Origin: Ligilactobacillus sp900765635
GTDB lineage: Bacteria; Bacillota; Bacilli; Lactobacillales; Lactobacillaceae
Direction of reading: 5' to 3'
NCBI RefSeq assembly: GCF_949152225.1
Contig: NZ_CASCJC010000001.1
Location: 1,054,001-1,118,000 of the forward strand
DNA length: 64,000 nucleotides
Under the pieces are notes generated by a model. That model was given only the letters and a program-made list of their open reading frames with translations. It did not search any database and was not told where the DNA came from. A program made the translations under genes and the position numbers. Of this stretch, positions 1 to 8,484 are shown piece by piece. Each line of letters begins with the position of its first letter. The stretch's first letter is position 1.

Positions 1-252
1 CAACTCTAAGACAACTTCTGCTCGATTAAGAGGTGATCGATTTTGTGCTCCAACAAAAATTACATCAGACATCTTTCCACCACGCAATCCTTTAGCTGAT
101 TGCTCACCTAAAACCCAACGCAACGCTTCAATAATGTTACTTTTACCACTACCGTTTGGTCCTACAACACCTGTTATCCCAGGGCGAAACTCAATTTTGG
201 TCTTATCTGCAAATGATTTAAAGCCATATAACGTTAATGATTTTAATTGCAC
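1..252 (-). CDS. smc: Chromosome partition protein SMC, N-terminal part (cut by window edge)
   Basis: Only the first 84 codons are present; the gene continues to the left of the window. The product starts VQLKSLTLYGFKSFADKT and has the Walker A box GPNGSGKSN, followed by the ALRWVLGEQSAKGLRGG stretch typical of SMC ATPase heads. SMC forms a dimeric ATP-dependent clamp with ScpA and ScpB that compacts and segregates the chromosome. The GTG at 252-250 is the only standard start: a TAA lies in frame at 261-259. It has no SD directly in front; the strong AAAGGAGGT lies about 30 nt upstream, across a small hairpin (see the leader entry). It follows rnc, as in most Firmicutes. Identification is firm. 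Confidence 0.95.
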   Translation of the reverse strand, partial: MQLKSLTLYGFKSFADKTKIEFRPGITGVVGPNGSGKSNIIEALRWVLGEQSAKGLRGGKMSDVIFVGAQNRSPLNRAEVVLEL

Positions 253-290
253 CTTTGTTTACCGTTATCGATTAAACGGCTACCTCCTTT
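253..290 (-). promoter_or_regulatory. smc ribosome binding site separated from the start codon by a hairpin
   Basis: Read on the minus strand, AAAGGAGGT (290-282) follows the rnc stop codon (293-291) directly. The GTG start of smc is at 252. Between them lies an inverted repeat, CCGTT (279-275) and AACGG (266-262), with an 8-nt loop. If it folds, the SD-to-start spacing shrinks from about 29 to about 11 nt, which is workable. The bases are seen; the bridging role is inferred. Confidence 0.5.
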
Positions 291-983
291 CTATCCACGT
301 AATTTTTTTAAAGCAGCCAAAGCAGCCATTTGTTCAGCGGCTTTTTTAGCTGAACCAGTTCCTTGACCTAGTTCTTGTCCATTAGCAAAAACGGCCATTC
401 GGTATAATTTAGCATTATCAGGCCCTTCTTGTGAAAGCATTTGATATTGAATCTTACAATCTCCATTTTGTTGTAAGTATTCTTGTAGTTCAGTCTTGTG
501 ATCAAACAAATGATCAAACCATCCCATATCTAATTTAGGAAAAATAACTTTTGAGATAAATTTAACTACACAATCCTTACCTTGATCTAAGTATAACGCT
601 CCAATAAATGCTTCGAAAATATCACACAATAAAGAAGCACGTTGGCGCGCATTAGCCTTTTCTTCGCCTTTACCTAAAAGAATATATTCATCAAAATGAC
701 ATTCCTTTGCAAAACGACTAAAACTATCTTCACATACCATCGCAGCACGTAAACGCGATAGTTTCCCTTCAGGCAAGGTTGGATAACGTGCAAATAAGTA
801 TTCTGAAACGCATAATTGCATAACAGCATCGCCTAAAAACTCAATTCGCTCATAATATTTAAGGCCATCTTTAGGATGTTCGTTAACATATGAAGCATGC
901 GTAAATGCTTCAGCTAGTAAGTCTTCACGTTTAAAATCTATTTCAAATTCAGTAAGTAAGTAATTTTTTAATCCGGTTAACAC
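291..983 (-). CDS. rnc: Ribonuclease III
   Basis: 230 aa, the usual length for bacterial RNase III. The family signature ERIEFLGDAV lies at about residues 45-54 and carries catalytic acidic residues. A C-terminal double-stranded RNA binding domain covers about 155-228 and includes the GQGTGSAKKAAEQ helix. The enzyme cleaves double-stranded RNA, including the 30S rRNA precursor and structured mRNAs. The start is GTG at 983, with AAGGAG 8 nt upstream. It lies between acpP and smc, the standard Firmicutes order, and its stop codon abuts the smc SD. Confidence 0.97.
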   Translation of the reverse strand: MLTGLKNYLLTEFEIDFKREDLLAEAFTHASYVNEHPKDGLKYYERIEFLGDAVMQLCVSEYLFARYPTLPEGKLSRLRAAMVCEDSFSRFAKECHFDEYILLGKGEEKANARQRASLLCDIFEAFIGALYLDQGKDCVVKFISKVIFPKLDMGWFDHLFDHKTELQEYLQQNGDCKIQYQMLSQEGPDNAKLYRMAVFANGQELGQGTGSAKKAAEQMAALAALKKLRG

Positions 984-1024
984 AGTTTTTTCTCCTTAAA
1001 TTTGTATGCATTCTCTTAATTATA

Positions 1025-1054
1025 ACAAAAAAGCCGGCCTTTAACATGCCAGCT
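1025..1054 (-). terminator. Rho-independent terminator after acpP
   Basis: On the minus strand AGCTGGC (1054-1048) and GCCGGCT (1038-1032) form a stem with one mismatch, followed by a run of T. It lies 8 nt after the acpP stop and before rnc, so some rnc-smc transcription probably comes from read-through or a local promoter. Confidence 0.75.
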
Positions 1055-1061
1055 ACAAATT

Positions 1062-1301
1062 TTATTGATGATTTGCAATATATTCAACTGCTTGTCCGAC
1101 AGTTGTTAACTTTTCTGCATCTTCATCAGAAATTTCTGAACCAAAGATATCTTCCAATTCAAGTACAAATTCAACAATATCAATCGAATCTGCTTTTAAA
1201 TCTTCTTGGAAGTTTGTTTCGTTGGTAACACTGTCTGCTGCAACATTGAACTTTTCTTCAATTAAATTGGCAATTTTTGCAAAAATCTCATTTTCTGTCA
1301 T
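1062..1301 (-). CDS. acpP: Acyl carrier protein (fatty acid synthesis)
   Basis: 79 aa, acidic and mostly helical, as expected for type II ACP. The phosphopantetheine attachment site is the serine at about residue 39 in the motif DLKADSIDIVE (family consensus ADSLD). It carries growing acyl chains for fatty acid synthesis and feeds PlsX, encoded directly upstream. The start is ATG with AGGGATG as SD. It is probably co-transcribed with plsX (65-nt gap) and is followed by a terminator. Confidence 0.95.
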   Translation of the reverse strand: MTENEIFAKIANLIEEKFNVAADSVTNETNFQEDLKADSIDIVEFVLELEDIFGSEISDEDAEKLTTVGQAVEYIANHQ

Positions 1302-1366
1302 GAAACATCCCTCACACTTCTTAATACAAACATTCTAATATTTTCTTACATTGTTGTCTAGTTTAA

Positions 1367-2377
1367 CTAATCGTTTTTGACTTGTTGTTTTTCAAAATAT
1401 TCTTGGAAATTAGGCAACATTTGTCCATTAATCATTTCTCTGATTTGTTTAACTGTATAATATACTGTTTTAGCATCACTAGAACCATGAGCTTTAACAA
1501 CTGGTGCTTTAGCTCCTAACAAAACAGCCCCACCATATTGTGACTGATCCATTTTACTTTTAATCTTGCTCAAACTTGGTTTTAAAAGCAAAGCTCCTAT
1601 TTTACCTTTAAGCCCAGCACTTAAAATACTTTCTTTTAGAAGCTTCATTACTGCTAACGCCGTACCTTCAATTGCCTTTAACACCGCATTACCAGTAAAA
1701 CCATCGGCTATTACAACATCACAAACTCCATTCATCAAGTCACGTGATTCGACATTACCAACAAAATTAATCGTTTCATCTTGTGCAATCAACTGATGTG
1801 CTTCAAGTGTAAGTTTACTTCCTTTATGTGGTTCGGTACCATTATTTAATAAACCAATGCGTGGATTTTTTAAGCCACGTACACTTTCTGCATAGTATTT
1901 TCCTAATAAAGCATATTGATATAAATGTTCGGGCTTGCTATCAGCGTTTGCACCACTATCAAGCAAATTAAATGTCGCATTTTTTCCTGAAATAACAGGA
2001 AGTGTCGATAATAAACCTGGTCGTGCAATTCCTTTAATTCGTCCTACAATCAACAAACCACAAGCTAATAAAGCACCAGTATTACCACATGAAAACAATG
2101 CATCTGCTTGACCTTGCTTAACTGCATTAGCCGCCATCACTAACGATGAAGTTTTTTTAGTCCGAATAGCTTTAACAGGTTCATCGTTCATATCAATCAC
2201 TTCATCTGATTGGATTAAAGTGATTCGTTGACTATCTTTCAACACTTCTTTGATTTTTGCTTGATCTCCAAACAATAAAAACTCAACATCTTTAAATTCA
2301 TCTCGGGCTAACTCAACACCTGCTACCACACTAGCTGGTGCATTATCTCCACCCATTGCATCTACCGCAATCTTCAC
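1367..2377 (-). CDS. plsX: Phosphate acyltransferase PlsX
   Basis: PlsX converts acyl-ACP to acyl-phosphate, the acyl donor used by PlsY in phospholipid synthesis; it is a peripheral membrane enzyme. The protein begins VKIAVDAMGGDNAP, the classic PlsX N terminus. An in-frame TTG lies 21 nt further upstream, but the GTG at 2377 has AGGAAGG at proper spacing and matches the family start, giving 336 aa. The recG stop codon lies 17 nt upstream. The plsX-acpP pairing fits a lipid-synthesis operon. Identification is firm; the start is likely. Confidence 0.95.
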   Translation of the reverse strand: MKIAVDAMGGDNAPASVVAGVELARDEFKDVEFLLFGDQAKIKEVLKDSQRITLIQSDEVIDMNDEPVKAIRTKKTSSLVMAANAVKQGQADALFSCGNTGALLACGLLIVGRIKGIARPGLLSTLPVISGKNATFNLLDSGANADSKPEHLYQYALLGKYYAESVRGLKNPRIGLLNNGTEPHKGSKLTLEAHQLIAQDETINFVGNVESRDLMNGVCDVVIADGFTGNAVLKAIEGTALAVMKLLKESILSAGLKGKIGALLLKPSLSKIKSKMDQSQYGGAVLLGAKAPVVKAHGSSDAKTVYYTVKQIREMINGQMLPNFQEYFEKQQVKND

Positions 2378-2394
2378 TATTTTCCCTTCCTTTC

Positions 2395-4434
2395 TCAATC
2401 AAAACCTGCTTGCAAGCCATCAAATTCACGTAAATAACGAATTAATCCAGCATTTTTAGGATTGATTAAAAAATCAGGCGCATTAATAAGTTTATGCGCT
2501 TCTTGTTGTGCAATCTGTAAAATCTTTAAGTCCGCAATTGGATCTCCAACTCTAAATTCTGGCAAACCAGATTGCTTGGACCCCAAAACATCTCCTGGCC
2601 CTCTCAATTCCAAATCTTTTTGTGCAATCACAAAGCCATCGTTTGTTTGAACCATCGTTTGCATTCTTTGCTTACCGTAATCATTTTTAGGATCAGCTAG
2701 TAAAATACAATACGATTGATTAGCCCCTCGTCCAACACGTCCACGTAATTGATGTAACTGTGCTAAACCAAATCGATCTGCATCTAAAATTAACATCACC
2801 GTTGCATTAGCTACATCAACACCAACTTCAATGACGGTTGTCGAAACCAAAACATCATATTCCTTGTCTTTAAAAGCTTGTATAACAGCATCTTTGTCTG
2901 CACCTTTCATTTTACCATGAAGTAGGCCGACTTTAAAATCAGGACTGAAATATTCACATAGTTTTTGATAAACCTCTTGTGCGTTTTGCAAATCCATTTG
3001 TTCCGATTCTTCAATTAACGGCGAAACAACATAAGCTTGATGCTTGGCTTGAAGCTGCTCTTTAATTAAATTTAACGCCGCATTCAACTGTTGTTTTTTT
3101 AACCAGTTAGTCATAATAGGCTGTCGTCCATTAGGTAGTTCATCGATAATTGAAACATCCATTTCTCCATAAGTTGTTAAAGCCAAGGTACGTGGAATTG
3201 GCGTAGCTGTCATCGCTAAAACATCTGGCACACTTCCTTTAGTACGCAAGATTTTGCGTTGATTGACTCCAAAACGATGCTGTTCATCTGTGATCACCAA
3301 TGCTAAATCTTTAAAAATAACATCTTTTTGAATTAATGCATGTGTCCCAATTACTATGTCAACATTGCCTAACTCTAATTGTTTTAGCAACTCTTTTCTA
3401 TGAGCAGTTTTGGTTGAACCAATTAACAAAGAAACATTGACATCAAATGGAGCTAATAACTCTTGTAATTTTTGTGCATGTTGTTGTGCTAAAATTTCTG
3501 TTGGAGCCATCAAAGCTGCTTGCTTATTAGCACTTACAGCTGCATACATTGCAATTGCTGCAATAATTGTTTTGCCTGAACCTACATCACCTTGTAATAA
3601 TCGATTCATTTGATGTGGTCGCAATAAATCTGCACAAATTTCATTAACCACTCTTTTTTGTGCATTGGTTAATTCAAAAGGCAAAGCTTTGATAAATTCT
3701 TTAACCTTCTTTAAATCATATTTAATTGTTTGCCCTGCTTGTGTACGATCATTTTTCTTAAGTTGCTGAATAGCCGCTTGAAAGCAAAAAAATTCCTCAA
3801 ATATAGCTGAGCGACGCGCCTTATCAGCATCTTTTTTACTTGCAGGAAAATGCATATCATGAATCATTTTTTGTCTTTTTTCCAACCGATATTTAAGCTG
3901 TAAATCAGCTGGAATTACATCTTCAATCACATCTTGATATTGCTCATACGCATTTGTTACTAAACTTTTGATTGTATTGGCTTTAATTTCTTTATTTGCA
4001 CGATACACTCCTGCAAAATCATCCGAATGTTGTTGCCCTAAAATTTTAATAGCCGTCAAACTTTGTCTTTTGATATCGTATTTGCCATAAATTGCAATTT
4101 CATTACCGTTTATTAACTGCTCTTTTAAATATGGTTGATTAAAAAAAGTCACCATGATAACATCGTGTTCAATCAGCATCCGAAAAGTCAACCGACTTTT
4201 GTAACGACCAAAACGCGCTAAAACAGGTTCTGTGATAATCATCCCTTTTAAAACTACCTTTTCTTGATCAGCAATTTCATTTAATTGTTTAACAATTAAA
4301 TCATCATAGCGAAATGGGTAATATGTCAACAAATCCTGAATATTGTCAATACCTAATTTATTTAAAATTTGTACTTTTTTAGGTCCTACTCCTTTAAGCA
4401 GGCTGACTGGATCTGCTAAAGTCTTAGTTACCAT
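2395..4434 (-). CDS. recG: ATP-dependent DNA helicase RecG
   Basis: 679 aa, full length for RecG. Order: N-terminal wedge/OB domain (about 1-230); superfamily 2 helicase core with Walker A GDVGSGKT, the DEQH box and TATPIPRT; second RecA fold with LHGKMKG and the QLRGRVGRG motif VI; C-terminal TRG region GPGDVLGSKQSGLP. RecG reverses stalled replication forks and moves Holliday junctions. Start ATG at 4434 with AAAGGAG. An intrinsic terminator lies only about 20 nt before the start, so recG may rely on read-through from fakA. Confidence 0.97.
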   Translation of the reverse strand: MVTKTLADPVSLLKGVGPKKVQILNKLGIDNIQDLLTYYPFRYDDLIVKQLNEIADQEKVVLKGMIITEPVLARFGRYKSRLTFRMLIEHDVIMVTFFNQPYLKEQLINGNEIAIYGKYDIKRQSLTAIKILGQQHSDDFAGVYRANKEIKANTIKSLVTNAYEQYQDVIEDVIPADLQLKYRLEKRQKMIHDMHFPASKKDADKARRSAIFEEFFCFQAAIQQLKKNDRTQAGQTIKYDLKKVKEFIKALPFELTNAQKRVVNEICADLLRPHQMNRLLQGDVGSGKTIIAAIAMYAAVSANKQAALMAPTEILAQQHAQKLQELLAPFDVNVSLLIGSTKTAHRKELLKQLELGNVDIVIGTHALIQKDVIFKDLALVITDEQHRFGVNQRKILRTKGSVPDVLAMTATPIPRTLALTTYGEMDVSIIDELPNGRQPIMTNWLKKQQLNAALNLIKEQLQAKHQAYVVSPLIEESEQMDLQNAQEVYQKLCEYFSPDFKVGLLHGKMKGADKDAVIQAFKDKEYDVLVSTTVIEVGVDVANATVMLILDADRFGLAQLHQLRGRVGRGANQSYCILLADPKNDYGKQRMQTMVQTNDGFVIAQKDLELRGPGDVLGSKQSGLPEFRVGDPIADLKILQIAQQEAHKLINAPDFLINPKNAGLIRYLREFDGLQAGFD

Positions 4435-4451
4435 AGCGACTCCTTTCTCAT

Positions 4452-4488
4452 GAAAAAAGCCGGCCGTTTCTCAAAGAACCGACCAGCT
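4452..4488 (-). terminator. Imperfect terminator between fakA and recG
   Basis: On the minus strand AGCTGGTCGGTTC (4488-4476) pairs imperfectly with GAAACGGCCGGCT (4470-4458), followed by TTTTTTC. It starts 6 nt after the fakA stop. Only about 17 nt separate it from the recG start, too little room for a separate promoter. Confidence 0.75.
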
Positions 4489-4493
4489 CATTA

Positions 4494-6176
4494 TTACTCA
4501 ACTGAAATTAAATATGGATATACCGGTTGATTTCCCTCATGAATTTCAACTTCTAAATCTTCATCATATTCTAAGATAGCTTCTTGAATCTCTTTGGCTT
4601 CAGCTTCATTTGCTTCTTGTCCATAAATAATCGTTACAATTTCACTATCTTCATCTAACATATGCTTAACCATGTCACACGTAGCTTGTTTACGCTCACT
4701 AGCAGTTACTTCAATCTTGCCATCGATAATTCCCATGTAATCGTCTTTCTTAATTTCTTTACCATCAAGAGTCGTATCACGCACGGCAATTGTCACTTGA
4801 CCTGACTTAACAACTTGCATTTCTTCTGTCATAGCTTCTTGGTTTTCTTCTAGGCTCATATCTGGAGAAAATGCCAACATTGCCGCCATTCCTTGAGCGA
4901 TTGTCTTACTTTGAACAACAGCTACTGGAACATCACTGACTTGCGCTGCTTGTTGAGCTGCCAAAAAGATATTCTTGTTATTAGGCAAAACAATAGCTTT
5001 TTTAGCTTTGGTCAATTTAATAGCATCTAAGATATCTTGCGTACTTGGATTCATGGTTTGACCGCCACTGATAACATATGATACACCTAGACTCTTAAAT
5101 AAATCAGCAATTCCTTCACCAGAAGAAATCGTAATTACCGCATAATCGCCATTTAATTTAATTTCTTCGTTTTCTACTTGTTGTTCATCTTTTTCTAAGA
5201 TTGTTTCATGTTGCAATCGCATATTATCAACTTTAACTTTGATTAACGAGCCAAAACGCTGTCCATAAGCTAAAACTTCGCCTGGATGTTCCGTATGAAC
5301 ATGCACTTTAACAACTTCATCATCGGCTATTACTAATAATGAATCACCTAATGTTGCTAAGTGTTCTCTAAATGGCTCATACTCAAAAGTTGAATCCACT
5401 AAACGTCCTGCACCTAAACGAATCATAATCTCTGTACAATAACCAAACTCAATTTCTTCTGTGCTTAATTGACTTTGCACACTCTTATGATGTTGAGCAT
5501 TAACCATCTCATCCATTTCAACGACAGTTGGTTGATGTGTTTCGTTTTCAAAACGTTGCTTACCACTCAAAGCATCATAAAAACCTTCATAAACAAATGT
5601 CAATCCTTGACCGCCAGAATCAACCACGCCAACTTCTTTTAAAACCGGCAATAAATCTGGTGTACTTGCTAAGGCAACTTTAGCAGCTTCATAGGCTGCT
5701 TCAATAACTGCTAAACAGTCATCGGTATTCTTAACGGTTTTACGTGCTGCTTCAGCGGCTTTACGAGCCACCGTCAAAATCGTTCCTTCAGTTGGCTTCA
5801 TAACAGCTTTATAAGCTGTCTCAACTCCACTGGTAATCGCATCTGCCAAATCTTGAGCACTCAATTCTGCTTTTTTGGCTGCGCTCTTGCTAAAACCGCG
5901 GAAAACTTGCGATAAGATAACTCCTGAGTTGCCACGAGCTCCCATCAACAATCCTTTAGCCAATGCTGTCGTTAATTCGCCAACATTGCTTGAAGTTGAT
6001 TCAGCGACATACTTAGCTCCACTAGCTAAGGAAAGACTCATATTTGTCCCCGTATCTCCATCTGGTACAGGAAAAACGTTCAATGAATTGATAAATTCAG
6101 CATTATTATTTAATCTTTGCGAGCTGATTGAGACCATCTTGCGAAATTCTTTTTCAGTGATCTTTACTACTTTCAA
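4494..6176 (-). CDS. fakA: Fatty acid kinase catalytic subunit FakA (DAK2/YloV family)
   Basis: 560 aa. An N-terminal DAK2 (dihydroxyacetone kinase L-like) domain holds the metal- and ATP-binding motif PVPDGDTGTNM (D39, D41) and GARGNSGVILSQ. Middle and C-terminal FakA domains follow, ending at LISVE. In the known system FakA phosphorylates fatty acids bound to a FakB (DegV-family) carrier, allowing exogenous fatty acids into phospholipids. No FakB gene is in the window. The start is a TTG at 6176 with GGAGG 10 nt upstream. The gene follows the Asp23 gene by 27 nt, the conserved yloU-yloV pair of Firmicutes. Confidence 0.93.
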   Translation of the reverse strand: MKVVKITEKEFRKMVSISSQRLNNNAEFINSLNVFPVPDGDTGTNMSLSLASGAKYVAESTSSNVGELTTALAKGLLMGARGNSGVILSQVFRGFSKSAAKKAELSAQDLADAITSGVETAYKAVMKPTEGTILTVARKAAEAARKTVKNTDDCLAVIEAAYEAAKVALASTPDLLPVLKEVGVVDSGGQGLTFVYEGFYDALSGKQRFENETHQPTVVEMDEMVNAQHHKSVQSQLSTEEIEFGYCTEIMIRLGAGRLVDSTFEYEPFREHLATLGDSLLVIADDEVVKVHVHTEHPGEVLAYGQRFGSLIKVKVDNMRLQHETILEKDEQQVENEEIKLNGDYAVITISSGEGIADLFKSLGVSYVISGGQTMNPSTQDILDAIKLTKAKKAIVLPNNKNIFLAAQQAAQVSDVPVAVVQSKTIAQGMAAMLAFSPDMSLEENQEAMTEEMQVVKSGQVTIAVRDTTLDGKEIKKDDYMGIIDGKIEVTASERKQATCDMVKHMLDEDSEIVTIIYGQEANEAEAKEIQEAILEYDEDLEVEIHEGNQPVYPYLISVE

Positions 6177-6203
6177 CTTGCCTTATCCTCCTTGGCTATA
6201 CTC

Positions 6204-6566
6204 CTAATCCTCAATAACTTTGACACCCTGTACAATAACATTTACAGAGTTGGCCGTTACGCCAAGCATTGATTTTAGATTATATTTAACTTTATCTTGG
6301 ACATTATGACAAACCTCTGAAATCTTAGTACCATAGCCTGCAATAATGTAGACATCGATTGCTACACCTTCATCTTCTTGGCGCACAACGACTCCTTTGG
6401 CATAATTGTCACGTTTTAAGATATCATTTAAGTTATCTCTGATTTGGTTTTTGCTAGCCATTCCGACAATTCCAAAAATTTCGGTTGCAGCTCCGCCAAC
6501 AACTGTTGCAATTACATCATTACTGATATCGATTCGACCCATGTGGTTTTGAATTTTTACAGCCAT
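6204..6566 (-). CDS. Asp23/Gls24 family protein (YloU-like)
   Basis: 120 aa, the size of YloU. The sequence GRIDISNDVIATVVGGAATEIFGIVGMAS near the N terminus is typical of the Asp23/Gls24 family, given here as GRIDISNDVIATVVGGAA then TEIFGIVGM. The family is linked to envelope stress and alkaline shock; the molecular role of YloU is not established. It is the first gene of a yloU-fakA unit with its own sigma-A-like promoter. Family assignment is firm, function open. Confidence 0.9.
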   Translation of the reverse strand: MAVKIQNHMGRIDISNDVIATVVGGAATEIFGIVGMASKNQIRDNLNDILKRDNYAKGVVVRQEDEGVAIDVYIIAGYGTKISEVCHNVQDKVKYNLKSMLGVTANSVNVIVQGVKVIED

Positions 6567-6619
6567 GAAAAACAGCCTCCTTACTTTTAACAGACAATCA
6601 TGTCATTTCATATTCTTTC

Positions 6620-6648
6620 ACTATACCGCATCTAGTCAACTTTTTCAA
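6620..6648 (-). promoter_or_regulatory. Predicted promoter of the Asp23-fakA unit
   Basis: On the minus strand -35 TTGAAA (6648-6643) and -10 TATAGT (6625-6620) are 17 nt apart, about 55 nt before the Asp23 gene start. The 6567-6907 gap otherwise holds only this promoter and the divergent rpmB leader; I see no small gene in it. Confidence 0.65.
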
Positions 6649-6871
6649 TCAACTATCACAAAATGACAAGTCTGTCTGATTTACTTTATCCATTTTGATT
6701 ATATCATAAATTCCCCTTTTAGATTGTTCTTCTAACCTAAAAAAATTAATTATTCTGCAAATAAATCCTTGATAAATCAACTTTTTAAGCTGCCAAGTTA
6801 TTTTACTTTACAGAAAATTCTTGCAATCAGAGACTATCTATGATAATTTTATTTAGTGAGTAAGCGAGAAA

Positions 6872-6898
6872 TTGCTTTGAATATGAAAGCAAGGGAGG
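6872..6898 (+). promoter_or_regulatory. Hairpin next to the rpmB ribosome binding site
   Basis: TTGCTTT (6872-6878) and AAAGCAA (6886-6892) form a perfect 7-bp stem with a 7-nt loop, directly followed by the SD GGGAGG (6893-6898). A GATAAT box at 6842-6847 may be the -10. The hairpin abuts the SD and could tune rpmB translation; this role is inferred. Confidence 0.45.
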
Positions 6899-6907
6899 AT
6901 AACAATA

Positions 6908-7093
6908 ATGGCAAAAGATTTTGTAACAGGTCGTAAAACAACTTTTGGTAATAAGCGTTCCCACGCTTTAAACCAAACAAAACGTACATGGAAACCAAAT
7001 TTACAAAAGGTGCGCATCTTAGTTGATGGTAAGCCTAAAAAAGTTTGGGTTTCAACACGTGCATTGAAATCTGGTAAAGTTACTCGCGTTTAA
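6908..7093 (+). CDS. rpmB: 50S ribosomal protein L28
   Basis: 61 aa, basic, full length. The sequence KDFVTGRKTTFGNKRSHALN and the end RALKSGKVTRV are typical of L28. It is a structural protein of the large ribosomal subunit. ATG start 9 nt after a strong GGGAGG. It stands alone on the plus strand, divergent from the Asp23-fakA unit, and ends in a strong bidirectional terminator. This is the usual location of rpmB in lactobacilli. Confidence 0.97.
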   Translation: MAKDFVTGRKTTFGNKRSHALNQTKRTWKPNLQKVRILVDGKPKKVWVSTRALKSGKVTRV

Positions 7094-7100
7094 TAACGTT

Positions 7101-7138
7101 AAAAAAGCCAGGCGGAAAATCTTCCGTCTGGCTTTTTT
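7101..7138. terminator. Strong bidirectional terminator between rpmB and thiN
   Basis: A-rich arm with GCCAGGCGGAA, a 4-nt loop AATC, and TTCCGTCTGGC with a T run; 17 pairs including one G-T. It can stop rpmB (plus) and thiN (minus) transcripts. Confidence 0.9.
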
Positions 7139-7172
7139 AGTAATCTTATCACGATAAGACAACCATACTTTT

Positions 7173-7829
7173 TTAATCTTTACTTTGAATCACCGCTACT
7201 ACACCACTATCAAAACTAAAATTAACATTTGAACTAACAAATTCATTGCTAGATAATGAATTTGGTACATTAAAATTTGTTGGTTCTAGAGTATATTTAG
7301 CATCTTTTATTGCTAAAGCTTGAACCTTAGTTAATGGAACAAATGCTAAATATTTCATTTCAGCTACTTTAGTAATACAATGCTTTCCTGGTAAATAAAA
7401 GCGCACTTCATTATAGCGATCTTTTAACACGATTTTAGGAGCATGCTCTTTAAATTCTGGTTTTAAAACCAAAAAAAGATTGGCCAAAAATTGATCTAAT
7501 CTCGCACCGGTTGCTCCATAAACATTAATTTGGTTGAAACTAAAACTTGCAATGCTATACCGTAATGCCATTTCTGTATCAGTAATATCATCTTTGAGCG
7601 GATCAACCACACTTTGTTGACTATTGGCTAAAACCATATCCAATTGTTCTTTAGTTGCAGTATCAAAATCACCTACAGCTAATGCTGGTTTAATCCCATG
7701 TTTAACCAGTTCAACTGCACCAAGGTCTGCTCCAACCCAAATTTCATCTTTAGTAGTAGCTAAGATGTGTTCAAAATCAACTGGCCAGTCTCTTTTGGGA
7801 CCTCCAACTAATAAATTAATCTCTTTCAT
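7173..7829 (-). CDS. thiN: Thiamine pyrophosphokinase
   Basis: 218 aa from the ATG at 7829. The start MKEINLLVGGPKRDWP, the central GADLGAVELVKHGIKPALAVGDFDT (the VGDFD motif) and KDDITDTEMAL are hallmarks of thiamine pyrophosphokinase; I cite them as GADLGAVELV and KDDITDTEMAL. The enzyme transfers pyrophosphate from ATP to thiamine to make thiamine diphosphate. The start lies inside the end of rpe (14-nt overlap) with no clear SD, suggesting translational coupling. Longer in-frame reading into rpe is not supported by the family N terminus. The rsgA-rpe-thiN order matches other Firmicutes. Confidence 0.93.
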   Translation of the reverse strand: MKEINLLVGGPKRDWPVDFEHILATTKDEIWVGADLGAVELVKHGIKPALAVGDFDTATKEQLDMVLANSQQSVVDPLKDDITDTEMALRYSIASFSFNQINVYGATGARLDQFLANLFLVLKPEFKEHAPKIVLKDRYNEVRFYLPGKHCITKVAEMKYLAFVPLTKVQALAIKDAKYTLEPTNFNVPNSLSSNEFVSSNVNFSFDSGVVAVIQSKD

Positions 7830-8469
7830 AACTTTTAAGTGTTTGAATCCTTTGCTTTGGATCTTTTGCATCAAAAATATATGAGCCAGCAACTAAAACA
7901 TCCGCCCCTGCATTTAAAGCTTTAGGTGCCGTTTGCTCATTAATACCGCCATCAACTTCAATATCAAAGTTTAAGCCTTTTTCTTTTCTTATCTTGGCAA
8001 GCTCACTAACTTTAGTTAAGGTTGACTCTAAAAATTTTTGACCACCAAAACCAGGATCAACTGTCATAACTAAAACTTGATCAACAAGTGGTAAGACTTC
8101 ACTAAGAACACTCACAGGTGTTCCTGGGTTAATCACAACTTCTGCTTTTTTACCTAAATCTTTAATTTTACCTAAAACTCGATGAATATGAGCTGTTGCT
8201 TCAATGTGTACTCCAATAATATCTGCGCCTGCATTTGCCAACGTCACCAAATATTTTTCTGGTTCATCCACCATTAAATGACAATCAAAAACTAAATCAA
8301 AGTGTTCTCTTAACGCACTAACAACAATTGGTCCAAATGACAAATTATCAACGAAGTGACCATCCATAATATCAATATGCAAATATCGTGCTCCTGCTTG
8401 TTGAACTTTAGCTACATCAGCTTGAAGATTAGTAAAATCGGCACTTAAAATTGATGGTGCAATTTTCAT
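7816..8469 (-). CDS. rpe: Ribulose-phosphate 3-epimerase
   Basis: 217 aa, the normal length for this TIM-barrel enzyme. Motifs: MKIAPSILSADF at the N terminus, HIDIMDGHFVDN (metal ligands), VNPGTPVS-like strand, VMTVDPGFGGQKF and VDGGINEQTAP. It interconverts ribulose 5-phosphate and xylulose 5-phosphate in the pentose phosphate pathway. ATG start with AAAAGGAG. It lies between rsgA and thiN and overlaps the latter. Confidence 0.96.
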   Translation of the reverse strand: MKIAPSILSADFTNLQADVAKVQQAGARYLHIDIMDGHFVDNLSFGPIVVSALREHFDLVFDCHLMVDEPEKYLVTLANAGADIIGVHIEATAHIHRVLGKIKDLGKKAEVVINPGTPVSVLSEVLPLVDQVLVMTVDPGFGGQKFLESTLTKVSELAKIRKEKGLNFDIEVDGGINEQTAPKALNAGADVLVAGSYIFDAKDPKQRIQTLKSYERD

Positions 8470-8484
8470 TTATATCGACTCCTT

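Noticed and set aside
5875..6207. 110-codon plus-strand frame
   Set aside because: Shadow of the fakA DAK2 domain in the reverse strand; no start signals.
7145..7158. CTTATC-AC-GATAAG mini-palindrome after thiN
   Set aside because: Two-base loop and no T run; the strong shared terminator is adjacent.
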